From Nocardia sp. (lineage in GTDB: Bacteria > Actinomycetota > Actinomycetes > Mycobacteriales > Mycobacteriaceae), in contig JAFMQT010000125.1 of the NCBI GenBank assembly GCA_017354515.1, positions 1-10,008 on the forward strand: a stretch of DNA of 10,008 nt, written 5' to 3'. This document shows, one piece after another, positions 1-6,906 of this stretch (positions are counted from its first letter, which is position 1; each line of letters begins with the position of its first letter). Under the pieces are notes generated by a model. The model had not been told where the DNA came from and did no database searches. It saw nothing but the letters and a program-made list of their open reading frames with translations. Made by a program: the position numbers and the translations under genes.

Positions 1-3000
1 ATCCTGTGCCGCCTGTTTGGTGATCGGATTCTTACCGGTCTTGACGTCGACGATCACGAAGCGGCCCAGTGCGTCTCGCTCCACCCGGTCCACGCGTCCG
101 GTGATGCGGACCGGCACCTCGCCCGGATTCGCCGGCGGCAGTACACAGTCGACTTGAACCTCGACCCCAACCTCGGTCAGTTCGGCGCGGGTGGTGCGCA
201 ACCAGGTCAGGAAGGTGTCGACCATCGCCTCGGTGCGTCGCAGTTCCAGCCGCGAATGCCAGCTGTGGGGGCCGTCCTCGCCGGCGTCGGGATCGATGGC
301 CTGCCAGGCCCGCAGCAGCGCGGCCTTGACCTGATCCTCACCGACCTGTCCGGCCAGCGCCTGAACCAGGGTGTGCACCAGCGTGCCTTTGATCGCGTGT
401 GGATCGTCGCCATCACTGCCGCCGTGCCGTTCCAGAGCCCAGCGCAGCGGGCAGGTGCGCAGCATTTCCACCGTGGACGGCGATAACTTGACCGGCCCGT
501 CGCCGTCGGACCACAGCGCGAATTCGGTACTGGGACCGTCCAATCCGTACCACTCGTCCGGATGCGCTCCGCGCACTCCGGCGTGCGCCAGCCGCGCCAA
601 TTGGGTGGCGGCGCGCTCGCGGCGGGCCGGTTCGGCGGCGTGATCGCACACCACACCGCGCAATTCGGCGATCAGGGTCTGCGCGGCCAGCGCTCGGCCG
701 GGGTCGGCGGGGGCCGGAATGTGCCCGGCCGCACCGGGTTCGGCCTCCGGATCGAGTTCGGCCAGGAACCGGGAGGGCACCAGATCCCGGTCACCGGAGA
801 CCGATTCGACGGCCGTGATCAGCAGGCTGCGGCGGGCCCTGCTGCACGCCAGCAGCAGCAGGCGGCGCTCCTCGGCCAGAATCGGCGCCGACCGGCTCAC
901 CTGTTCACCGGGTTCGGCGACACCACCGGCCAGGTCGACCAATTCCTCGACACCGAGCAGGGTTCCGCGCGAGCGCAGATTCGGCCAGACGCCTTCCTGC
1001 ACACCGGCGACGGCCACCACATCCCACTCCCGGCCTGCCGCGGCGTGCGCACTGACGATGGCCACCGCATCACCGGGATCGGTGAGCGGCGCCGAATCGT
1101 GGTTCAACTCCAGCTGTTGCAGATAGTCGACGAACCCCTCGGCCGAGGCGCCGGGCAGCCGGTCGACGTAGGCGGCCGCGGCGTCGAACAGACCGACGGC
1201 GGCGTCCAGATCCCGATCCGCTTGTACCGCACCGGAACCGCCGCGTTCGGATTGTGCGACCCACCGCTTCTCCAGCCGCGAGGAGGTCCACAACGACCAC
1301 AGCACATCCTCGACGCCGGCGCCGCGGCGCAGCGCCCGGCGCGCGCGGTCGACGGATCGGAGCACTCGCACCAGCGGCATCGCCTCGACCTCGGTGAGCC
1401 GGTCCAGGATTTCGCGATCGGCGACGCCGACGATCAGATCGCGCAGCACTACCGCCGACGAACGATCCAGATCCGCCGGCGTCGAGGGCGAATCCTGTTC
1501 GGCCCCGGATACTTCCGCATCCTCGCTGGGTTCGGAATCCGTCCCGACGTCCAGCGTCGTTCCGGCTTCCAGCAGGGCGCGGCGAATACCTCGGCGCAGC
1601 CGGCGCAGGCTGATCTGATCCGCTCCGCCGAGCGGACCTAGCAGCAGGTCGAGGGCATCGTCGGCGGTGAACAGTTCCGAACGCGACCGTTCCAGTACCA
1701 GCAGCGCACGCATCGCCTGCAACATCCACATCGCCCCCCGCCGGCGGGCCAGCGGCAGATCCGGCGGCGACCGCAGCACCGGCACCCCGGCGGCGGTGAG
1801 CGCGCGCCGCAACGGTCCCAGCGACAGCGGCACCGATCTCACGATCACCGCCATCGCCGACCACGGCACCTGGGCGGTCAGATGTGCGCGGCGCAGCTGA
1901 TCGGCGATCAGGGCGGCTTCCTTGGCGGGTGTGGTGAGCACCCGCACCCGGACCTGGCCGTCCACGGCGGGATCGGCGAGGCCGCGCGGACCCATCCTCC
2001 GGTCGAAACGGTGCAGTGAGTGCCCGGGCATGCGGCCGGCGATGCGCGCCACCACATCATGGACCGCCGGTGCGCAGCGATGATCGCGGTGCAGCACGAT
2101 CCGTCGGTCCGGCGAGGCGTCGGGTTCGAGTACGAATCGCGGATCGGCGCCACGGAATCCGAAGATCGCCTGGTCCGGATCGCCAGCGATGACGGTCACC
2201 GCCGGGCCCGCTCCGATCGCCCGGACCAGTTGCGCGGCAAGCGGATCCAGATGTTGCGCGTCGTCTACGAGCAGGGTGTGGATCCGTTCGCGTTCGGCGT
2301 CGAGCAGTTCGGGATCGGCGATCAGCACATCCAGAGCGGCGCCGACGAGTTCGGCCGCGTCCAGGGCGGGCGCACTGGCCTCGGGTGCGGCCACCCCGAC
2401 CGACCAGCGCAGCAGCATGGACTGTTCGTACCGCTGGGCGAAGGCCCCGGCGGCCTCCCATTCCTCCCGATCGTGCAACCGGCCCAGCGCGATCAGATCC
2501 TCCGGGCCCAGATCGCGTTCGGTGCCACGCAACATCAGATCGCGCAGTTGTTCGGCAAAACCGTGTGTGCCCAGGGCCGCGTGCAGGCGCGCCGGCCAGT
2601 ACTCGGAACTTCCGGCGGCCCTCATGTCGGCGAGTTCGCCGCGCAGCATTTCGCGCAGCACCACATCCTGTTCCGCGCCGGTCAGCAGACGCGGTGGCGG
2701 ATTGCCGCGAGCCGCAGCGTGGGCGCGCACGATCGAGAAGGCATAGGAGTGCACGGTGCGGACCGTCGGTTCGCGGCTCACACCGGAGGCCGATGCCGGG
2801 CCGAAGGCCACCGCCTGGGCGGCCAGCGCGGTGCGCACGCGGACGGCGGCTTGTTTGGAATGAGTCAGGATCAGGACCGATTCCGGATTCGCGCCGGCGG
2901 CGATCCTATCGGCCGCGAGATCGGTGAGCAGGGCGGTTTTCCCGGTTCCGGGGCCGCCCAGCACCTGCCAGGGCAGCCAGCCGCGATCGACCCCGCTGCC

Positions 3001-3096
3001 GCCCGCGAACAGTGTTCGGACATCGGCGCCCCATTCGCGCGGCCGCGGTGCGGTCTCCCCACGGCGCACAAGTCGCACCGAGCTATCTGATCGCAT
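1..3096 (-). CDS. adnA: AdnA-type ATP-dependent helicase-nuclease subunit (C-terminus beyond left edge)
   Basis: UvrD-like superfamily 1 helicase with a C-terminal RecB-type nuclease, matching AdnA of the actinobacterial AdnAB complex, which resects DNA double-strand ends before homologous recombination. About 1032 codons are visible, starting at the ATG read from 3096. Walker A GGPGTGKT has its lysine at about residue 53. Walker B reads VDDAQH near 278, where many relatives have DEAQ. Motif III is GDPDQAIFGFRGADPRF near 303, followed by HRDHRC. A motif V-like HAAAGREWD and motif VI EERRLLLLACSRARR (near 741) come next. The nuclease part has a CPLRW cysteine near 881 and the PD-(D/E)XK core GRVDRVE ... 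VDVKTG (about D1003, D1017, K1019). AdnB is also a helicase-nuclease; the AdnA choice rests on being first in its transcript and divergent from the LipV and ATL homologues, as Rv3202c is from Rv3203-Rv3204. adnB would lie beyond the left edge. No clear Shine-Dalgarno precedes the ATG, so the start is moderately sure (alternatives: GTG at 3078 or 3069). Confidence 0.9.
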   Translation of the reverse strand, partial: MRSDSSVRLVRRGETAPRPREWGADVRTLFAGGSGVDRGWLPWQVLGGPGTGKTALLTDLAADRIAAGANPESVLILTHSKQAAVRVRTALAAQAVAFGPASASGVSREPTVRTVHSYAFSIVRAHAAARGNPPPRLLTGAEQDVVLREMLRGELADMRAAGSSEYWPARLHAALGTHGFAEQLRDLMLRGTERDLGPEDLIALGRLHDREEWEAAGAFAQRYEQSMLLRWSVGVAAPEASAPALDAAELVGAALDVLIADPELLDAERERIHTLLVDDAQHLDPLAAQLVRAIGAGPAVTVIAGDPDQAIFGFRGADPRFVLEPDASPDRRIVLHRDHRCAPAVHDVVARIAGRMPGHSLHRFDRRMGPRGLADPAVDGQVRVRVLTTPAKEAALIADQLRRAHLTAQVPWSAMAVIVRSVPLSLGPLRRALTAAGVPVLRSPPDLPLARRRGAMWMLQAMRALLVLERSRSELFTADDALDLLLGPLGGADQISLRRLRRGIRRALLEAGTTLDVGTDSEPSEDAEVSGAEQDSPSTPADLDRSSAVVLRDLIVGVADREILDRLTEVEAMPLVRVLRSVDRARRALRRGAGVEDVLWSLWTSSRLEKRWVAQSERGGSGAVQADRDLDAAVGLFDAAAAYVDRLPGASAEGFVDYLQQLELNHDSAPLTDPGDAVAIVSAHAAAGREWDVVAVAGVQEGVWPNLRSRGTLLGVEELVDLAGGVAEPGEQVSRSAPILAEERRLLLLACSRARRSLLITAVESVSGDRDLVPSRFLAELDPEAEPGAAGHIPAPADPGRALAAQTLIAELRGVVCDHAAEPARRERAATQLARLAHAGVRGAHPDEWYGLDGPSTEFALWSDGDGPVKLSPSTVEMLRTCPLRWALERHGGSDGDDPHAIKGTLVHTLVQALAGQVGEDQVKAALLRAWQAIDPDAGEDGPHSWHSRLELRRTEAMVDTFLTWLRTTRAELTEVGVEVQVDCVLPPANPGEVPVRITGRVDRVERDALGRFVIVDVKTGKNPITKQAAQD

Positions 3097-3137
3097 CACA
3101 GCGGTTATTTCAACAGACACAGCCGACAGTCGGGAGA
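3097..3137. promoter_or_regulatory. Divergent intergenic region between adnA and the lipV-like gene
   Basis: These 41 bp separate two divergent starts and should hold or overlap both promoters. A relatively AT-rich patch (GGTTATTTCAACAG, 3103-3116) is the only visible candidate for a -10 element; on the minus strand it reads GAAATAAC just upstream of the adnA ATG. No consensus -35 box is seen on either strand. The precise promoters cannot be assigned by eye. Confidence 0.3.
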
Positions 3138-3896
3138 ATGAGCGATGTGCATGAAGCAATCCACCGGTTCGGCCCCGCCGACGGCCCACTCATCCTGGCC
3201 CTGCACGGACTGACCGGCCACGGCCGGCGCTGGGCGGACCTGGCCGACAACCATCTCCCCGAGGCCCGCGTCATCGCCCCCGACCTGCGCGGACACGGCC
3301 GGGCGAGTGCGCTGCCGCCGTGGACCTATGAGCGGATCATCGACGACCTGGTCGAACTGCTCACCGAACCCGCGGTGGTCCTGGCCCATTCGTTCGGCGC
3401 CGCGGTGGCCGTCCAGCTCGCCCACCGGTGCCCGGATCTGGTGCGGGCCCTGGTCCTGCTCGATCCGGCGATCGGGCTGGATCCGCAACTGGTCGGCGAC
3501 ATCGCCGAAGCCGGACTCGCCCGCCCCGATTACGCCGATATCGCCGAGGCCCGCCGCGACAAACTGGAGACCGCGTGGGCCGATGTGGACCCCGCCCTGC
3601 TCGAGGCCGAACTCGCCGAACACCTGGTCAGTACCCCCGAGGGCCGGGTGCGGTGGCGCACGCACCTGCCCGCCGTCACTTCCTTCTGGGGGCAACTGGC
3701 ACGCGCGCTGGTGCTGCCGCCGCCACAGATCCCGGTCGTCCTGGTCAAGGCGGGTAAGGCCCCCTTCGTCACCCCGGCCCACGAGGCCGCGTTCGCCACC
3801 CTGCCCTCGTTCACCCGCCACGAATTCGACTGCGACCACATGGTCGCCCAGGCCCGGCCCGCCGACACCGCCGACGTCGTGCGCTCGGTGCTGTAA
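3138..3896 (+). CDS. Alpha/beta hydrolase, LipV-like
   Basis: A 252-residue alpha/beta-hydrolase-fold protein, probably a cytoplasmic esterase or lipase of unknown natural substrate. The oxyanion-loop motif HGLTGHG lies at residues 23-29 and DLRGHG near 49-54. The nucleophile elbow is AHSFG with Ser85. The probable catalytic His is H234 in DCDHMVAQ; the acid residue cannot be assigned with certainty. No signal peptide is visible. By position it corresponds to Rv3203 (LipV) of Mycobacterium tuberculosis, which is likewise divergent from adnA. The start is chosen at ATG 3138. A GGGAG at 3132-3136 lies only one base before it but ten bases before GTG 3147, so GTG 3147 is a possible real start. 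The frame stays open upstream to 3012, but that stretch is antisense to adnA. The TAA stop overlaps the next gene by one base (TAATG), so the two are probably translationally coupled. The fold is sure; the substrate is not. Confidence 0.88.
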   Translation: MSDVHEAIHRFGPADGPLILALHGLTGHGRRWADLADNHLPEARVIAPDLRGHGRASALPPWTYERIIDDLVELLTEPAVVLAHSFGAAVAVQLAHRCPDLVRALVLLDPAIGLDPQLVGDIAEAGLARPDYADIAEARRDKLETAWADVDPALLEAELAEHLVSTPEGRVRWRTHLPAVTSFWGQLARALVLPPPQIPVVLVKAGKAPFVTPAHEAAFATLPSFTRHEFDCDHMVAQARPADTADVVRSVL

Positions 3897-4210
3897 TGCC
3901 CACCTCCGACGCCGAGATCGAGCGGGTGCGCGAACTGGTCGCGTCCATTCCGCCGGGCAGGGTCGCCACCTACGGCGATATCGCCGGTGCGGCCGGACTG
4001 TCCACACCGCGCACGGTCGGCTGGATTATGCGCACCGATGCCGCGGATCTACCCTGGCATCGGGTGCTGCGCGCCGACGGCACCCCGGCGTCGCATCTCG
4101 CGCGGCGACAGTTGGCCAGGTTGGTCGAGGAGGGCTGTCCGCTGCGGGGAGATCGGGTCGATATGACCGTGGCACGGCACCGATTCGGCTCACAGTCCGG
4201 CGAATCGTAA
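3896..4210 (+). CDS. Alkyltransferase-like protein (ATL), MGMT DNA-binding family
   Basis: A 104-residue protein homologous to the C-terminal DNA-binding domain of O6-alkylguanine-DNA alkyltransferases. The motif that is PCHRV in active enzymes is PWHRV here (residues 53-57, Trp54 replacing the methyl-accepting Cys). That substitution defines alkyltransferase-like proteins such as E. coli YbaZ, which bind O6-alkylguanine without repairing it and hand the lesion to nucleotide excision repair. Other family marks are PPGRVATYGDIA (19-30), the helix around PRTVGWIMR (38-46, with the position of the arginine finger), and a C-terminal wing. The protein lacks the N-terminal domain of full alkyltransferases, as ATLs do. 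Its ATG overlaps the stop of the hydrolase gene (TAATG), so it probably depends on translation of that gene. It is the positional equivalent of Rv3204. Its place next to adnA suggests a DNA-repair neighbourhood, but a shared pathway is inferred only. Confidence 0.93.
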   Translation: MPTSDAEIERVRELVASIPPGRVATYGDIAGAAGLSTPRTVGWIMRTDAADLPWHRVLRADGTPASHLARRQLARLVEEGCPLRGDRVDMTVARHRFGSQSGES

Positions 4211-4248
4211 GTGAGCGGTGTGCGAGCCGCCGGTCTCCGAGCTCGCAT

Positions 4249-4254
4249 TACGAT
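4249..4254 (+). promoter_or_regulatory. Probable -10 element for leaderless transcription into mobA-moeA
   Basis: TACGAT fits the actinobacterial -10 pattern TAnnnT. Exactly six bases (4255-4260) separate it from ATG 4261, so the usual spacing places +1 on the A of that ATG. This is the geometry of leaderless promoters. No recognisable -35 box is seen, which is common in mycobacterial promoters. It lies in the 76-bp gap after the ATL gene, so the fusion gene need not depend on the upstream operon. Confidence 0.45.
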
Positions 4255-4260
4255 CGGACC

Positions 4261-4290
4261 ATGACCACCCGACCCGGTAGGCCACAGTGA
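4261..4290 (+). CDS. Nine-codon micro-ORF overlapping the mobA-moeA start
   Basis: ATG at 4261 opens a frame encoding MTTRPGRPQ and stops at TGA 4288-4290, which overlaps the GTG start of the next gene (GTGA at 4287-4290). With a TAnnnT box ending six bases upstream of its ATG, it could be translated leaderlessly and then pass ribosomes to the GTG start. Its GGTAGG (4275-4280) also serves as the Shine-Dalgarno for that start, six bases away. Conservation would decide whether this is a real upstream ORF or chance; no function is claimed for the peptide. Confidence 0.35.
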   Translation: MTTRPGRPQ

Positions 4291-6017
4291 CAACCGTCGA
4301 CGCCATCGTGCTGGCCGGTGGGCGCGCCACCCGGATGGGCGGGGTGGACAAACCGGCGATCACCGTCGGCGACCGCAGCATGCTCGAGGTGGCCCTCGAC
4401 GCGGTGGCCGGCTGCGCGCGCACCGTCGTGGTCGGTCCACATCGCGCCGGACTGCCTGCGGAAATCCGGCAGGTCCAAGAGATTCCGGCCGGCTCGGGCC
4501 CGGTGGCGGGGCTCGCGCGCGGGCTCGAAACGCTCGCCGAATACGATTTCCCCGCCGATCTGGTGGTGGTCCTGGCGGCCGACATGCCCTTCCTAACCGC
4601 AGCGGCGATCGGTGAATTGATCTCCCGCGCAATGCTTTCCGACACCGATGCGGTCTTCGCCACCGATAACGACGGGCGGCCACAGTATCTGGTCGGGGTC
4701 TGGCGGCATGCGGCCCTGGTCACCGCACTGCGACAGTTGGATTCGGTGAACAACCAGCCGATGAAGGCCCTCATCCCCGCCGACGCCGTGACGGTCCCGA
4801 TCGCCGGAATCATCGACTGCGACACCCCTGAACAGGTGCGCGCCGCCCGGTCCGCAGTGCCCCCACTTCCGCTCGATCGAGCCCGCGCCATCCTGCACAC
4901 CGACATCACCCGGCTGCCGGTCCACCAGGCACGACTCGCCGATGCGCGCGGGGCCGCACTGGCCGAACCACTCACCGCCGCCGAAGCCCTCCCGCGATTC
5001 GACGTCTCGGCCATGGACGGTTACGCGATCGCCGGCCCCGGCCCCTGGCGGCTGCGCCACGACATCGGATTCGCGGGCGGACAACGCCCGTCCGGTCTGC
5101 TCGCGGGTGAGGCGGTCCGCATCGCCACCGGGGCGCACATCCCCGACGGCACCGACACCGTGATCCGCGACGAATTCGTCCGCCTCGACGACGATATGCT
5201 GCATCGACTTCCGGATTCCCCGATCCGCGACGACGTCCGGCGCCGGGGCGAGGATTGGGATATCGGGGCCGTCCTCGCCCCCGAGGCAACACCGGTGACC
5301 CCCGCGCTGATCTCGGTGGCCGCGTCCGCCGAGGTCGTCACCGCGCCAGTGCGCGGGCCGGTGCGGGCGCGAATCATCATGACCGGCGACGAGATTCGCG
5401 CCTCCGGACCGCTGCACAGCGGTCAGACCCGTGACACGGTGGGACCGATTCTCCCGGATCTGCTGTCCCGGCACGGCATCCGATCAACCGACCGAGTCCA
5501 TTTGCGGGACACCGCGAACGGATTCGACGACGTCCTGGCCGCCGCGACCGACGACGATCTGCTGGTGGTTGTGGGCGCGACCGGTGGTGGCGCCGCCGAC
5601 CAACTACGCTCGGCCCTGGATCGAGCGAGTGCGCGAATCCTGGTGCACCGCCTACGATTACGTCCTGGCGGATCCACGGTTGTTGCCCAACTACCCGACG
5701 GCCCCGTGGTCGCAGGTCTGCCCGGAAACCCGTTCGCCGCGGTAGCCACCCTGTGGGCGATAGCCCCGGCCATCGTGACCGGCCTGACTGGGCGATCCCC
5801 CACCCGCACCCTCACCGCACCGCTACACAATGCCGACAAGATCTCCGGCCCGGTTCCGCGAATCACCACCGCACGAGCCTGTGAGGGGGGCTGGGTGGGC
5901 GATCCGAACATCCGAACCGCCCACCTCGCCGGACTCCTCGACCGCGACGCGCTGGTGATCGTTCCCGCCGACGCCAGCGACGGCGCCCTGGTCGAATACC
6001 TACCACTTCCGGGCTGA
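4287..6017 (+). CDS. MobA-MoeA fusion: molybdenum cofactor guanylyltransferase / molybdopterin molybdenumtransferase
   Basis: A 576-residue fusion of two molybdenum-cofactor enzymes. Residues 1 to about 195 are MobA-like: the nucleotide-binding motif LAGGRATRMGGVDKP near the N-terminus, AADMPF, and IIDCDTPEQ near the end. MobA transfers a nucleotide to molybdenum cofactor. Residues from about 196 to 576 are MoeA-like: PRFDVSAMDGYAI (D244 aligns with the conserved Asp of AMDGYA), RIATGAHIPDGTD, RRRGED, MTGDEI and GLPGNPFAA. MoeA inserts molybdenum into adenylylated molybdopterin. Its length is close to the sum of the two families. The MoeA segment usually written TGGVSxGxxD reads ATGGGAADQL here, so part of the substrate site may differ. 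GTG start chosen for the GGTAGG at 4275-4280 and because the MobA motif begins within a few residues. The last quarter shows no sign of decay. Whether the MobA half makes the guanine or cytosine dinucleotide form cannot be told. Confidence 0.93.
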   Translation: MTTVDAIVLAGGRATRMGGVDKPAITVGDRSMLEVALDAVAGCARTVVVGPHRAGLPAEIRQVQEIPAGSGPVAGLARGLETLAEYDFPADLVVVLAADMPFLTAAAIGELISRAMLSDTDAVFATDNDGRPQYLVGVWRHAALVTALRQLDSVNNQPMKALIPADAVTVPIAGIIDCDTPEQVRAARSAVPPLPLDRARAILHTDITRLPVHQARLADARGAALAEPLTAAEALPRFDVSAMDGYAIAGPGPWRLRHDIGFAGGQRPSGLLAGEAVRIATGAHIPDGTDTVIRDEFVRLDDDMLHRLPDSPIRDDVRRRGEDWDIGAVLAPEATPVTPALISVAASAEVVTAPVRGPVRARIIMTGDEIRASGPLHSGQTRDTVGPILPDLLSRHGIRSTDRVHLRDTANGFDDVLAAATDDDLLVVVGATGGGAADQLRSALDRASARILVHRLRLRPGGSTVVAQLPDGPVVAGLPGNPFAAVATLWAIAPAIVTGLTGRSPTRTLTAPLHNADKISGPVPRITTARACEGGWVGDPNIRTAHLAGLLDRDALVIVPADASDGALVEYLPLPG

Positions 6018-6026
6018 TCCTTAAAT

Positions 6027-6042
6027 TCAGATTATATTCTGA
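6027..6042. promoter_or_regulatory. Inverted repeat, probable operator of the toxin-antitoxin operon
   Basis: TCAGA (6027-6031) and TCTGA (6038-6042) form a perfect 5-bp inverted repeat around six A/T bases. It overlaps the candidate -10 of the toxin-antitoxin operon and lies in the most AT-rich patch of the window. Phd/YefM antitoxins usually repress their own operon by binding palindromes at the promoter, so this is the natural operator candidate. The arms are short and the assignment rests mainly on position. Confidence 0.45.
6035..6040 (+). promoter_or_regulatory. Probable -10 element of the toxin-antitoxin operon
   Basis: TATTCT fits TAnnnT and is followed by exactly six bases before an ATG at 6047, so transcription would begin on that ATG. 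TATATT at 6033-6038 is an overlapping alternative. ATG 6047 opens only three codons (ATG AAC TCA TGA, 6047-6058), whose end overlaps ATG 6055, the antitoxin start. No Shine-Dalgarno precedes 6055, in keeping with leaderless or coupled initiation. Confidence 0.42.
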
Positions 6043-6054
6043 TACCATGAACTC

Positions 6055-6525
6055 ATGAGCTTGACGGCAGATGACCACGTGACGTTCTCTGACCTGTCGC
6101 GGCACCCCAAAGAGGTTGCCGAACGCGCCACCCGCCTGGGACGAGTCCGGGTCACGCATCGGGATGCGGTCGACTTCTACCTGACCGCCGCAGACAAACA
6201 GGACCTGCGCGACGAGTCGTTGTCAGCTGCCTCGAAATTGTTCCTCGCCCTGTTGAAGCACGACCCCGCAGCCGAGACTCTTCACAGGGTGATGCCGGAC
6301 GTCTTTCCGTGGGTACGACACCTGTCGGATGATGAGATCCGGGAGTTCACAGTGGAATTGGTCGCAGCCCTGTCGGATGCGGCCGAACTCGAAGCCGACC
6401 TCGCCGTTCGGGAGACCTTGGCCGGTTGGAGGGCAACAGCACGAATCAAAGCCGATCCTGCCGGATACCGAGAAGCGACGACCGCCACCGAAGGTGATTT
6501 CGGTCCTGTGGACGTCATCGCATGA
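6055..6525 (+). CDS. Phd/YefM-like antitoxin with long C-terminal domain
   Basis: A 156-residue protein, first gene of a probable type II toxin-antitoxin operon. Residues about 8-48 resemble the DNA-binding N-terminal part of Phd/YefM antitoxins: TFSDLSRHPKEVAERA, a short turn, then a beta-rich VRVTHRDAVDFYLT. That part should repress the operon. Typical Phd proteins have about 80-90 residues. Here roughly 100 further residues, mostly helical and acidic, should include the toxin-neutralising region (PWVRHLSDDEIREFTVE near 85-101, LAGWRATARIKADP near 122-135). The TGA stop overlaps the toxin start (ATGA, 6522-6525), the usual coupling in such operons. GC is lower than in the genes to the left: in one 60-base row here 36 bases are G or C, against 44 in a row of the hydrolase gene. 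The start at 6055 is supported by the position of the family motif, not by a ribosome binding site. The C-terminal half is repeated in decayed form downstream. Confidence 0.8.
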   Translation: MSLTADDHVTFSDLSRHPKEVAERATRLGRVRVTHRDAVDFYLTAADKQDLRDESLSAASKLFLALLKHDPAAETLHRVMPDVFPWVRHLSDDEIREFTVELVAALSDAAELEADLAVRETLAGWRATARIKADPAGYREATTATEGDFGPVDVIA

Positions 6526-6878
6526 GCCCAAAACGCGGTGATCGAGTAACGGTGCCCGCAGCCGATGATAAGTGGGAGTTGAAATTCGGAACGACCGACG
6601 CGGTACGAGGATGGGAGGAGCTCTGCCGACTTGCTCTGCCCAACGCCCGCCGATGCTTCGAGTCTGTCCGAGAGGATCCACGGTCACGCGCAAATCCTGA
6701 TCGGCAGCACCGCCTTCGCGGAGAACTCGGGACCCACCGTCACAATGGCGCAGACCTCGAACAGTGGGAATACGAGGTGACGAGCGCCGGCCGGGTTCGA
6801 TATATCATCGACGATGCCAATCGAACTGTCTGGTTGGTCTACGCCTCACCTCGCCATCCTAAAGACACCGACCGCTGA
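6522..6878 (+). CDS. RelE/HigB-like toxin of a type II toxin-antitoxin system
   Basis: A 118-residue basic protein with the layout of the RelE/ParE superfamily. An N-terminal strand WELKF (18-22) is followed by a helical hairpin, AVRGWEELCRLALPNARRCFESVR. Then come RQHRLRGELG (61-70), the strand pair QWEYEVTSAGRVRYIID (81-97), and a terminal strand ending in SPRHPKDTDR. The arginines in the RVRY strand and the basic HPK tail fit ribosome-dependent mRNA-cleaving members, in which arginine, lysine, histidine and tyrosine residues act on mRNA in the ribosomal A site. ParE-like gyrase poisons share the fold, so the target is inferred. It begins inside the antitoxin stop (ATGA overlap). All family segments are intact and in frame, so this copy looks functional, in contrast to the remnant downstream. 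Its stop faces the end of the minus-strand HAD gene across 28 bp, with no visible terminator. Confidence 0.82.
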   Translation: MSPKRGDRVTVPAADDKWELKFGTTDAVRGWEELCRLALPNARRCFESVREDPRSRANPDRQHRLRGELGTHRHNGADLEQWEYEVTSAGRVRYIIDDANRTVWLVYASPRHPKDTDR

Positions 6879-6906
6879 GAGGCCGATCAGATGGCGGCTC
6901 ACCTGC

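Noticed and set aside
154..3090. Long plus-strand open frames (for example 562-1641 and 2020-3090)
   Set aside because: They are antisense to adnA, whose helicase and nuclease motifs are unmistakable. Their glycine, arginine and glutamine-rich composition is typical of shadow frames in GC-rich DNA.
3012..3137. Upstream extension of the alpha/beta hydrolase frame to ATG 3012
   Set aside because: The extension overlaps the adnA coding start, has no family similarity, and the hydrolase fold begins only after 3138.
3896..4210. Active O6-methylguanine-DNA methyltransferase
   Set aside because: The catalytic cysteine is replaced by tryptophan (PWHRV) and the N-terminal domain is missing, so it is an alkyltransferase-like protein.
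4190..5474. Long minus-strand frames opposite mobA-moeA
   Set aside because: They show no recognisable motifs and sit opposite a gene whose MobA and MoeA motifs run through its whole length.
6223..6693. Minus-strand frame across the antitoxin-toxin junction
   Set aside because: It is antisense to two overlapping genes with clear family features and shows no motif of its own.
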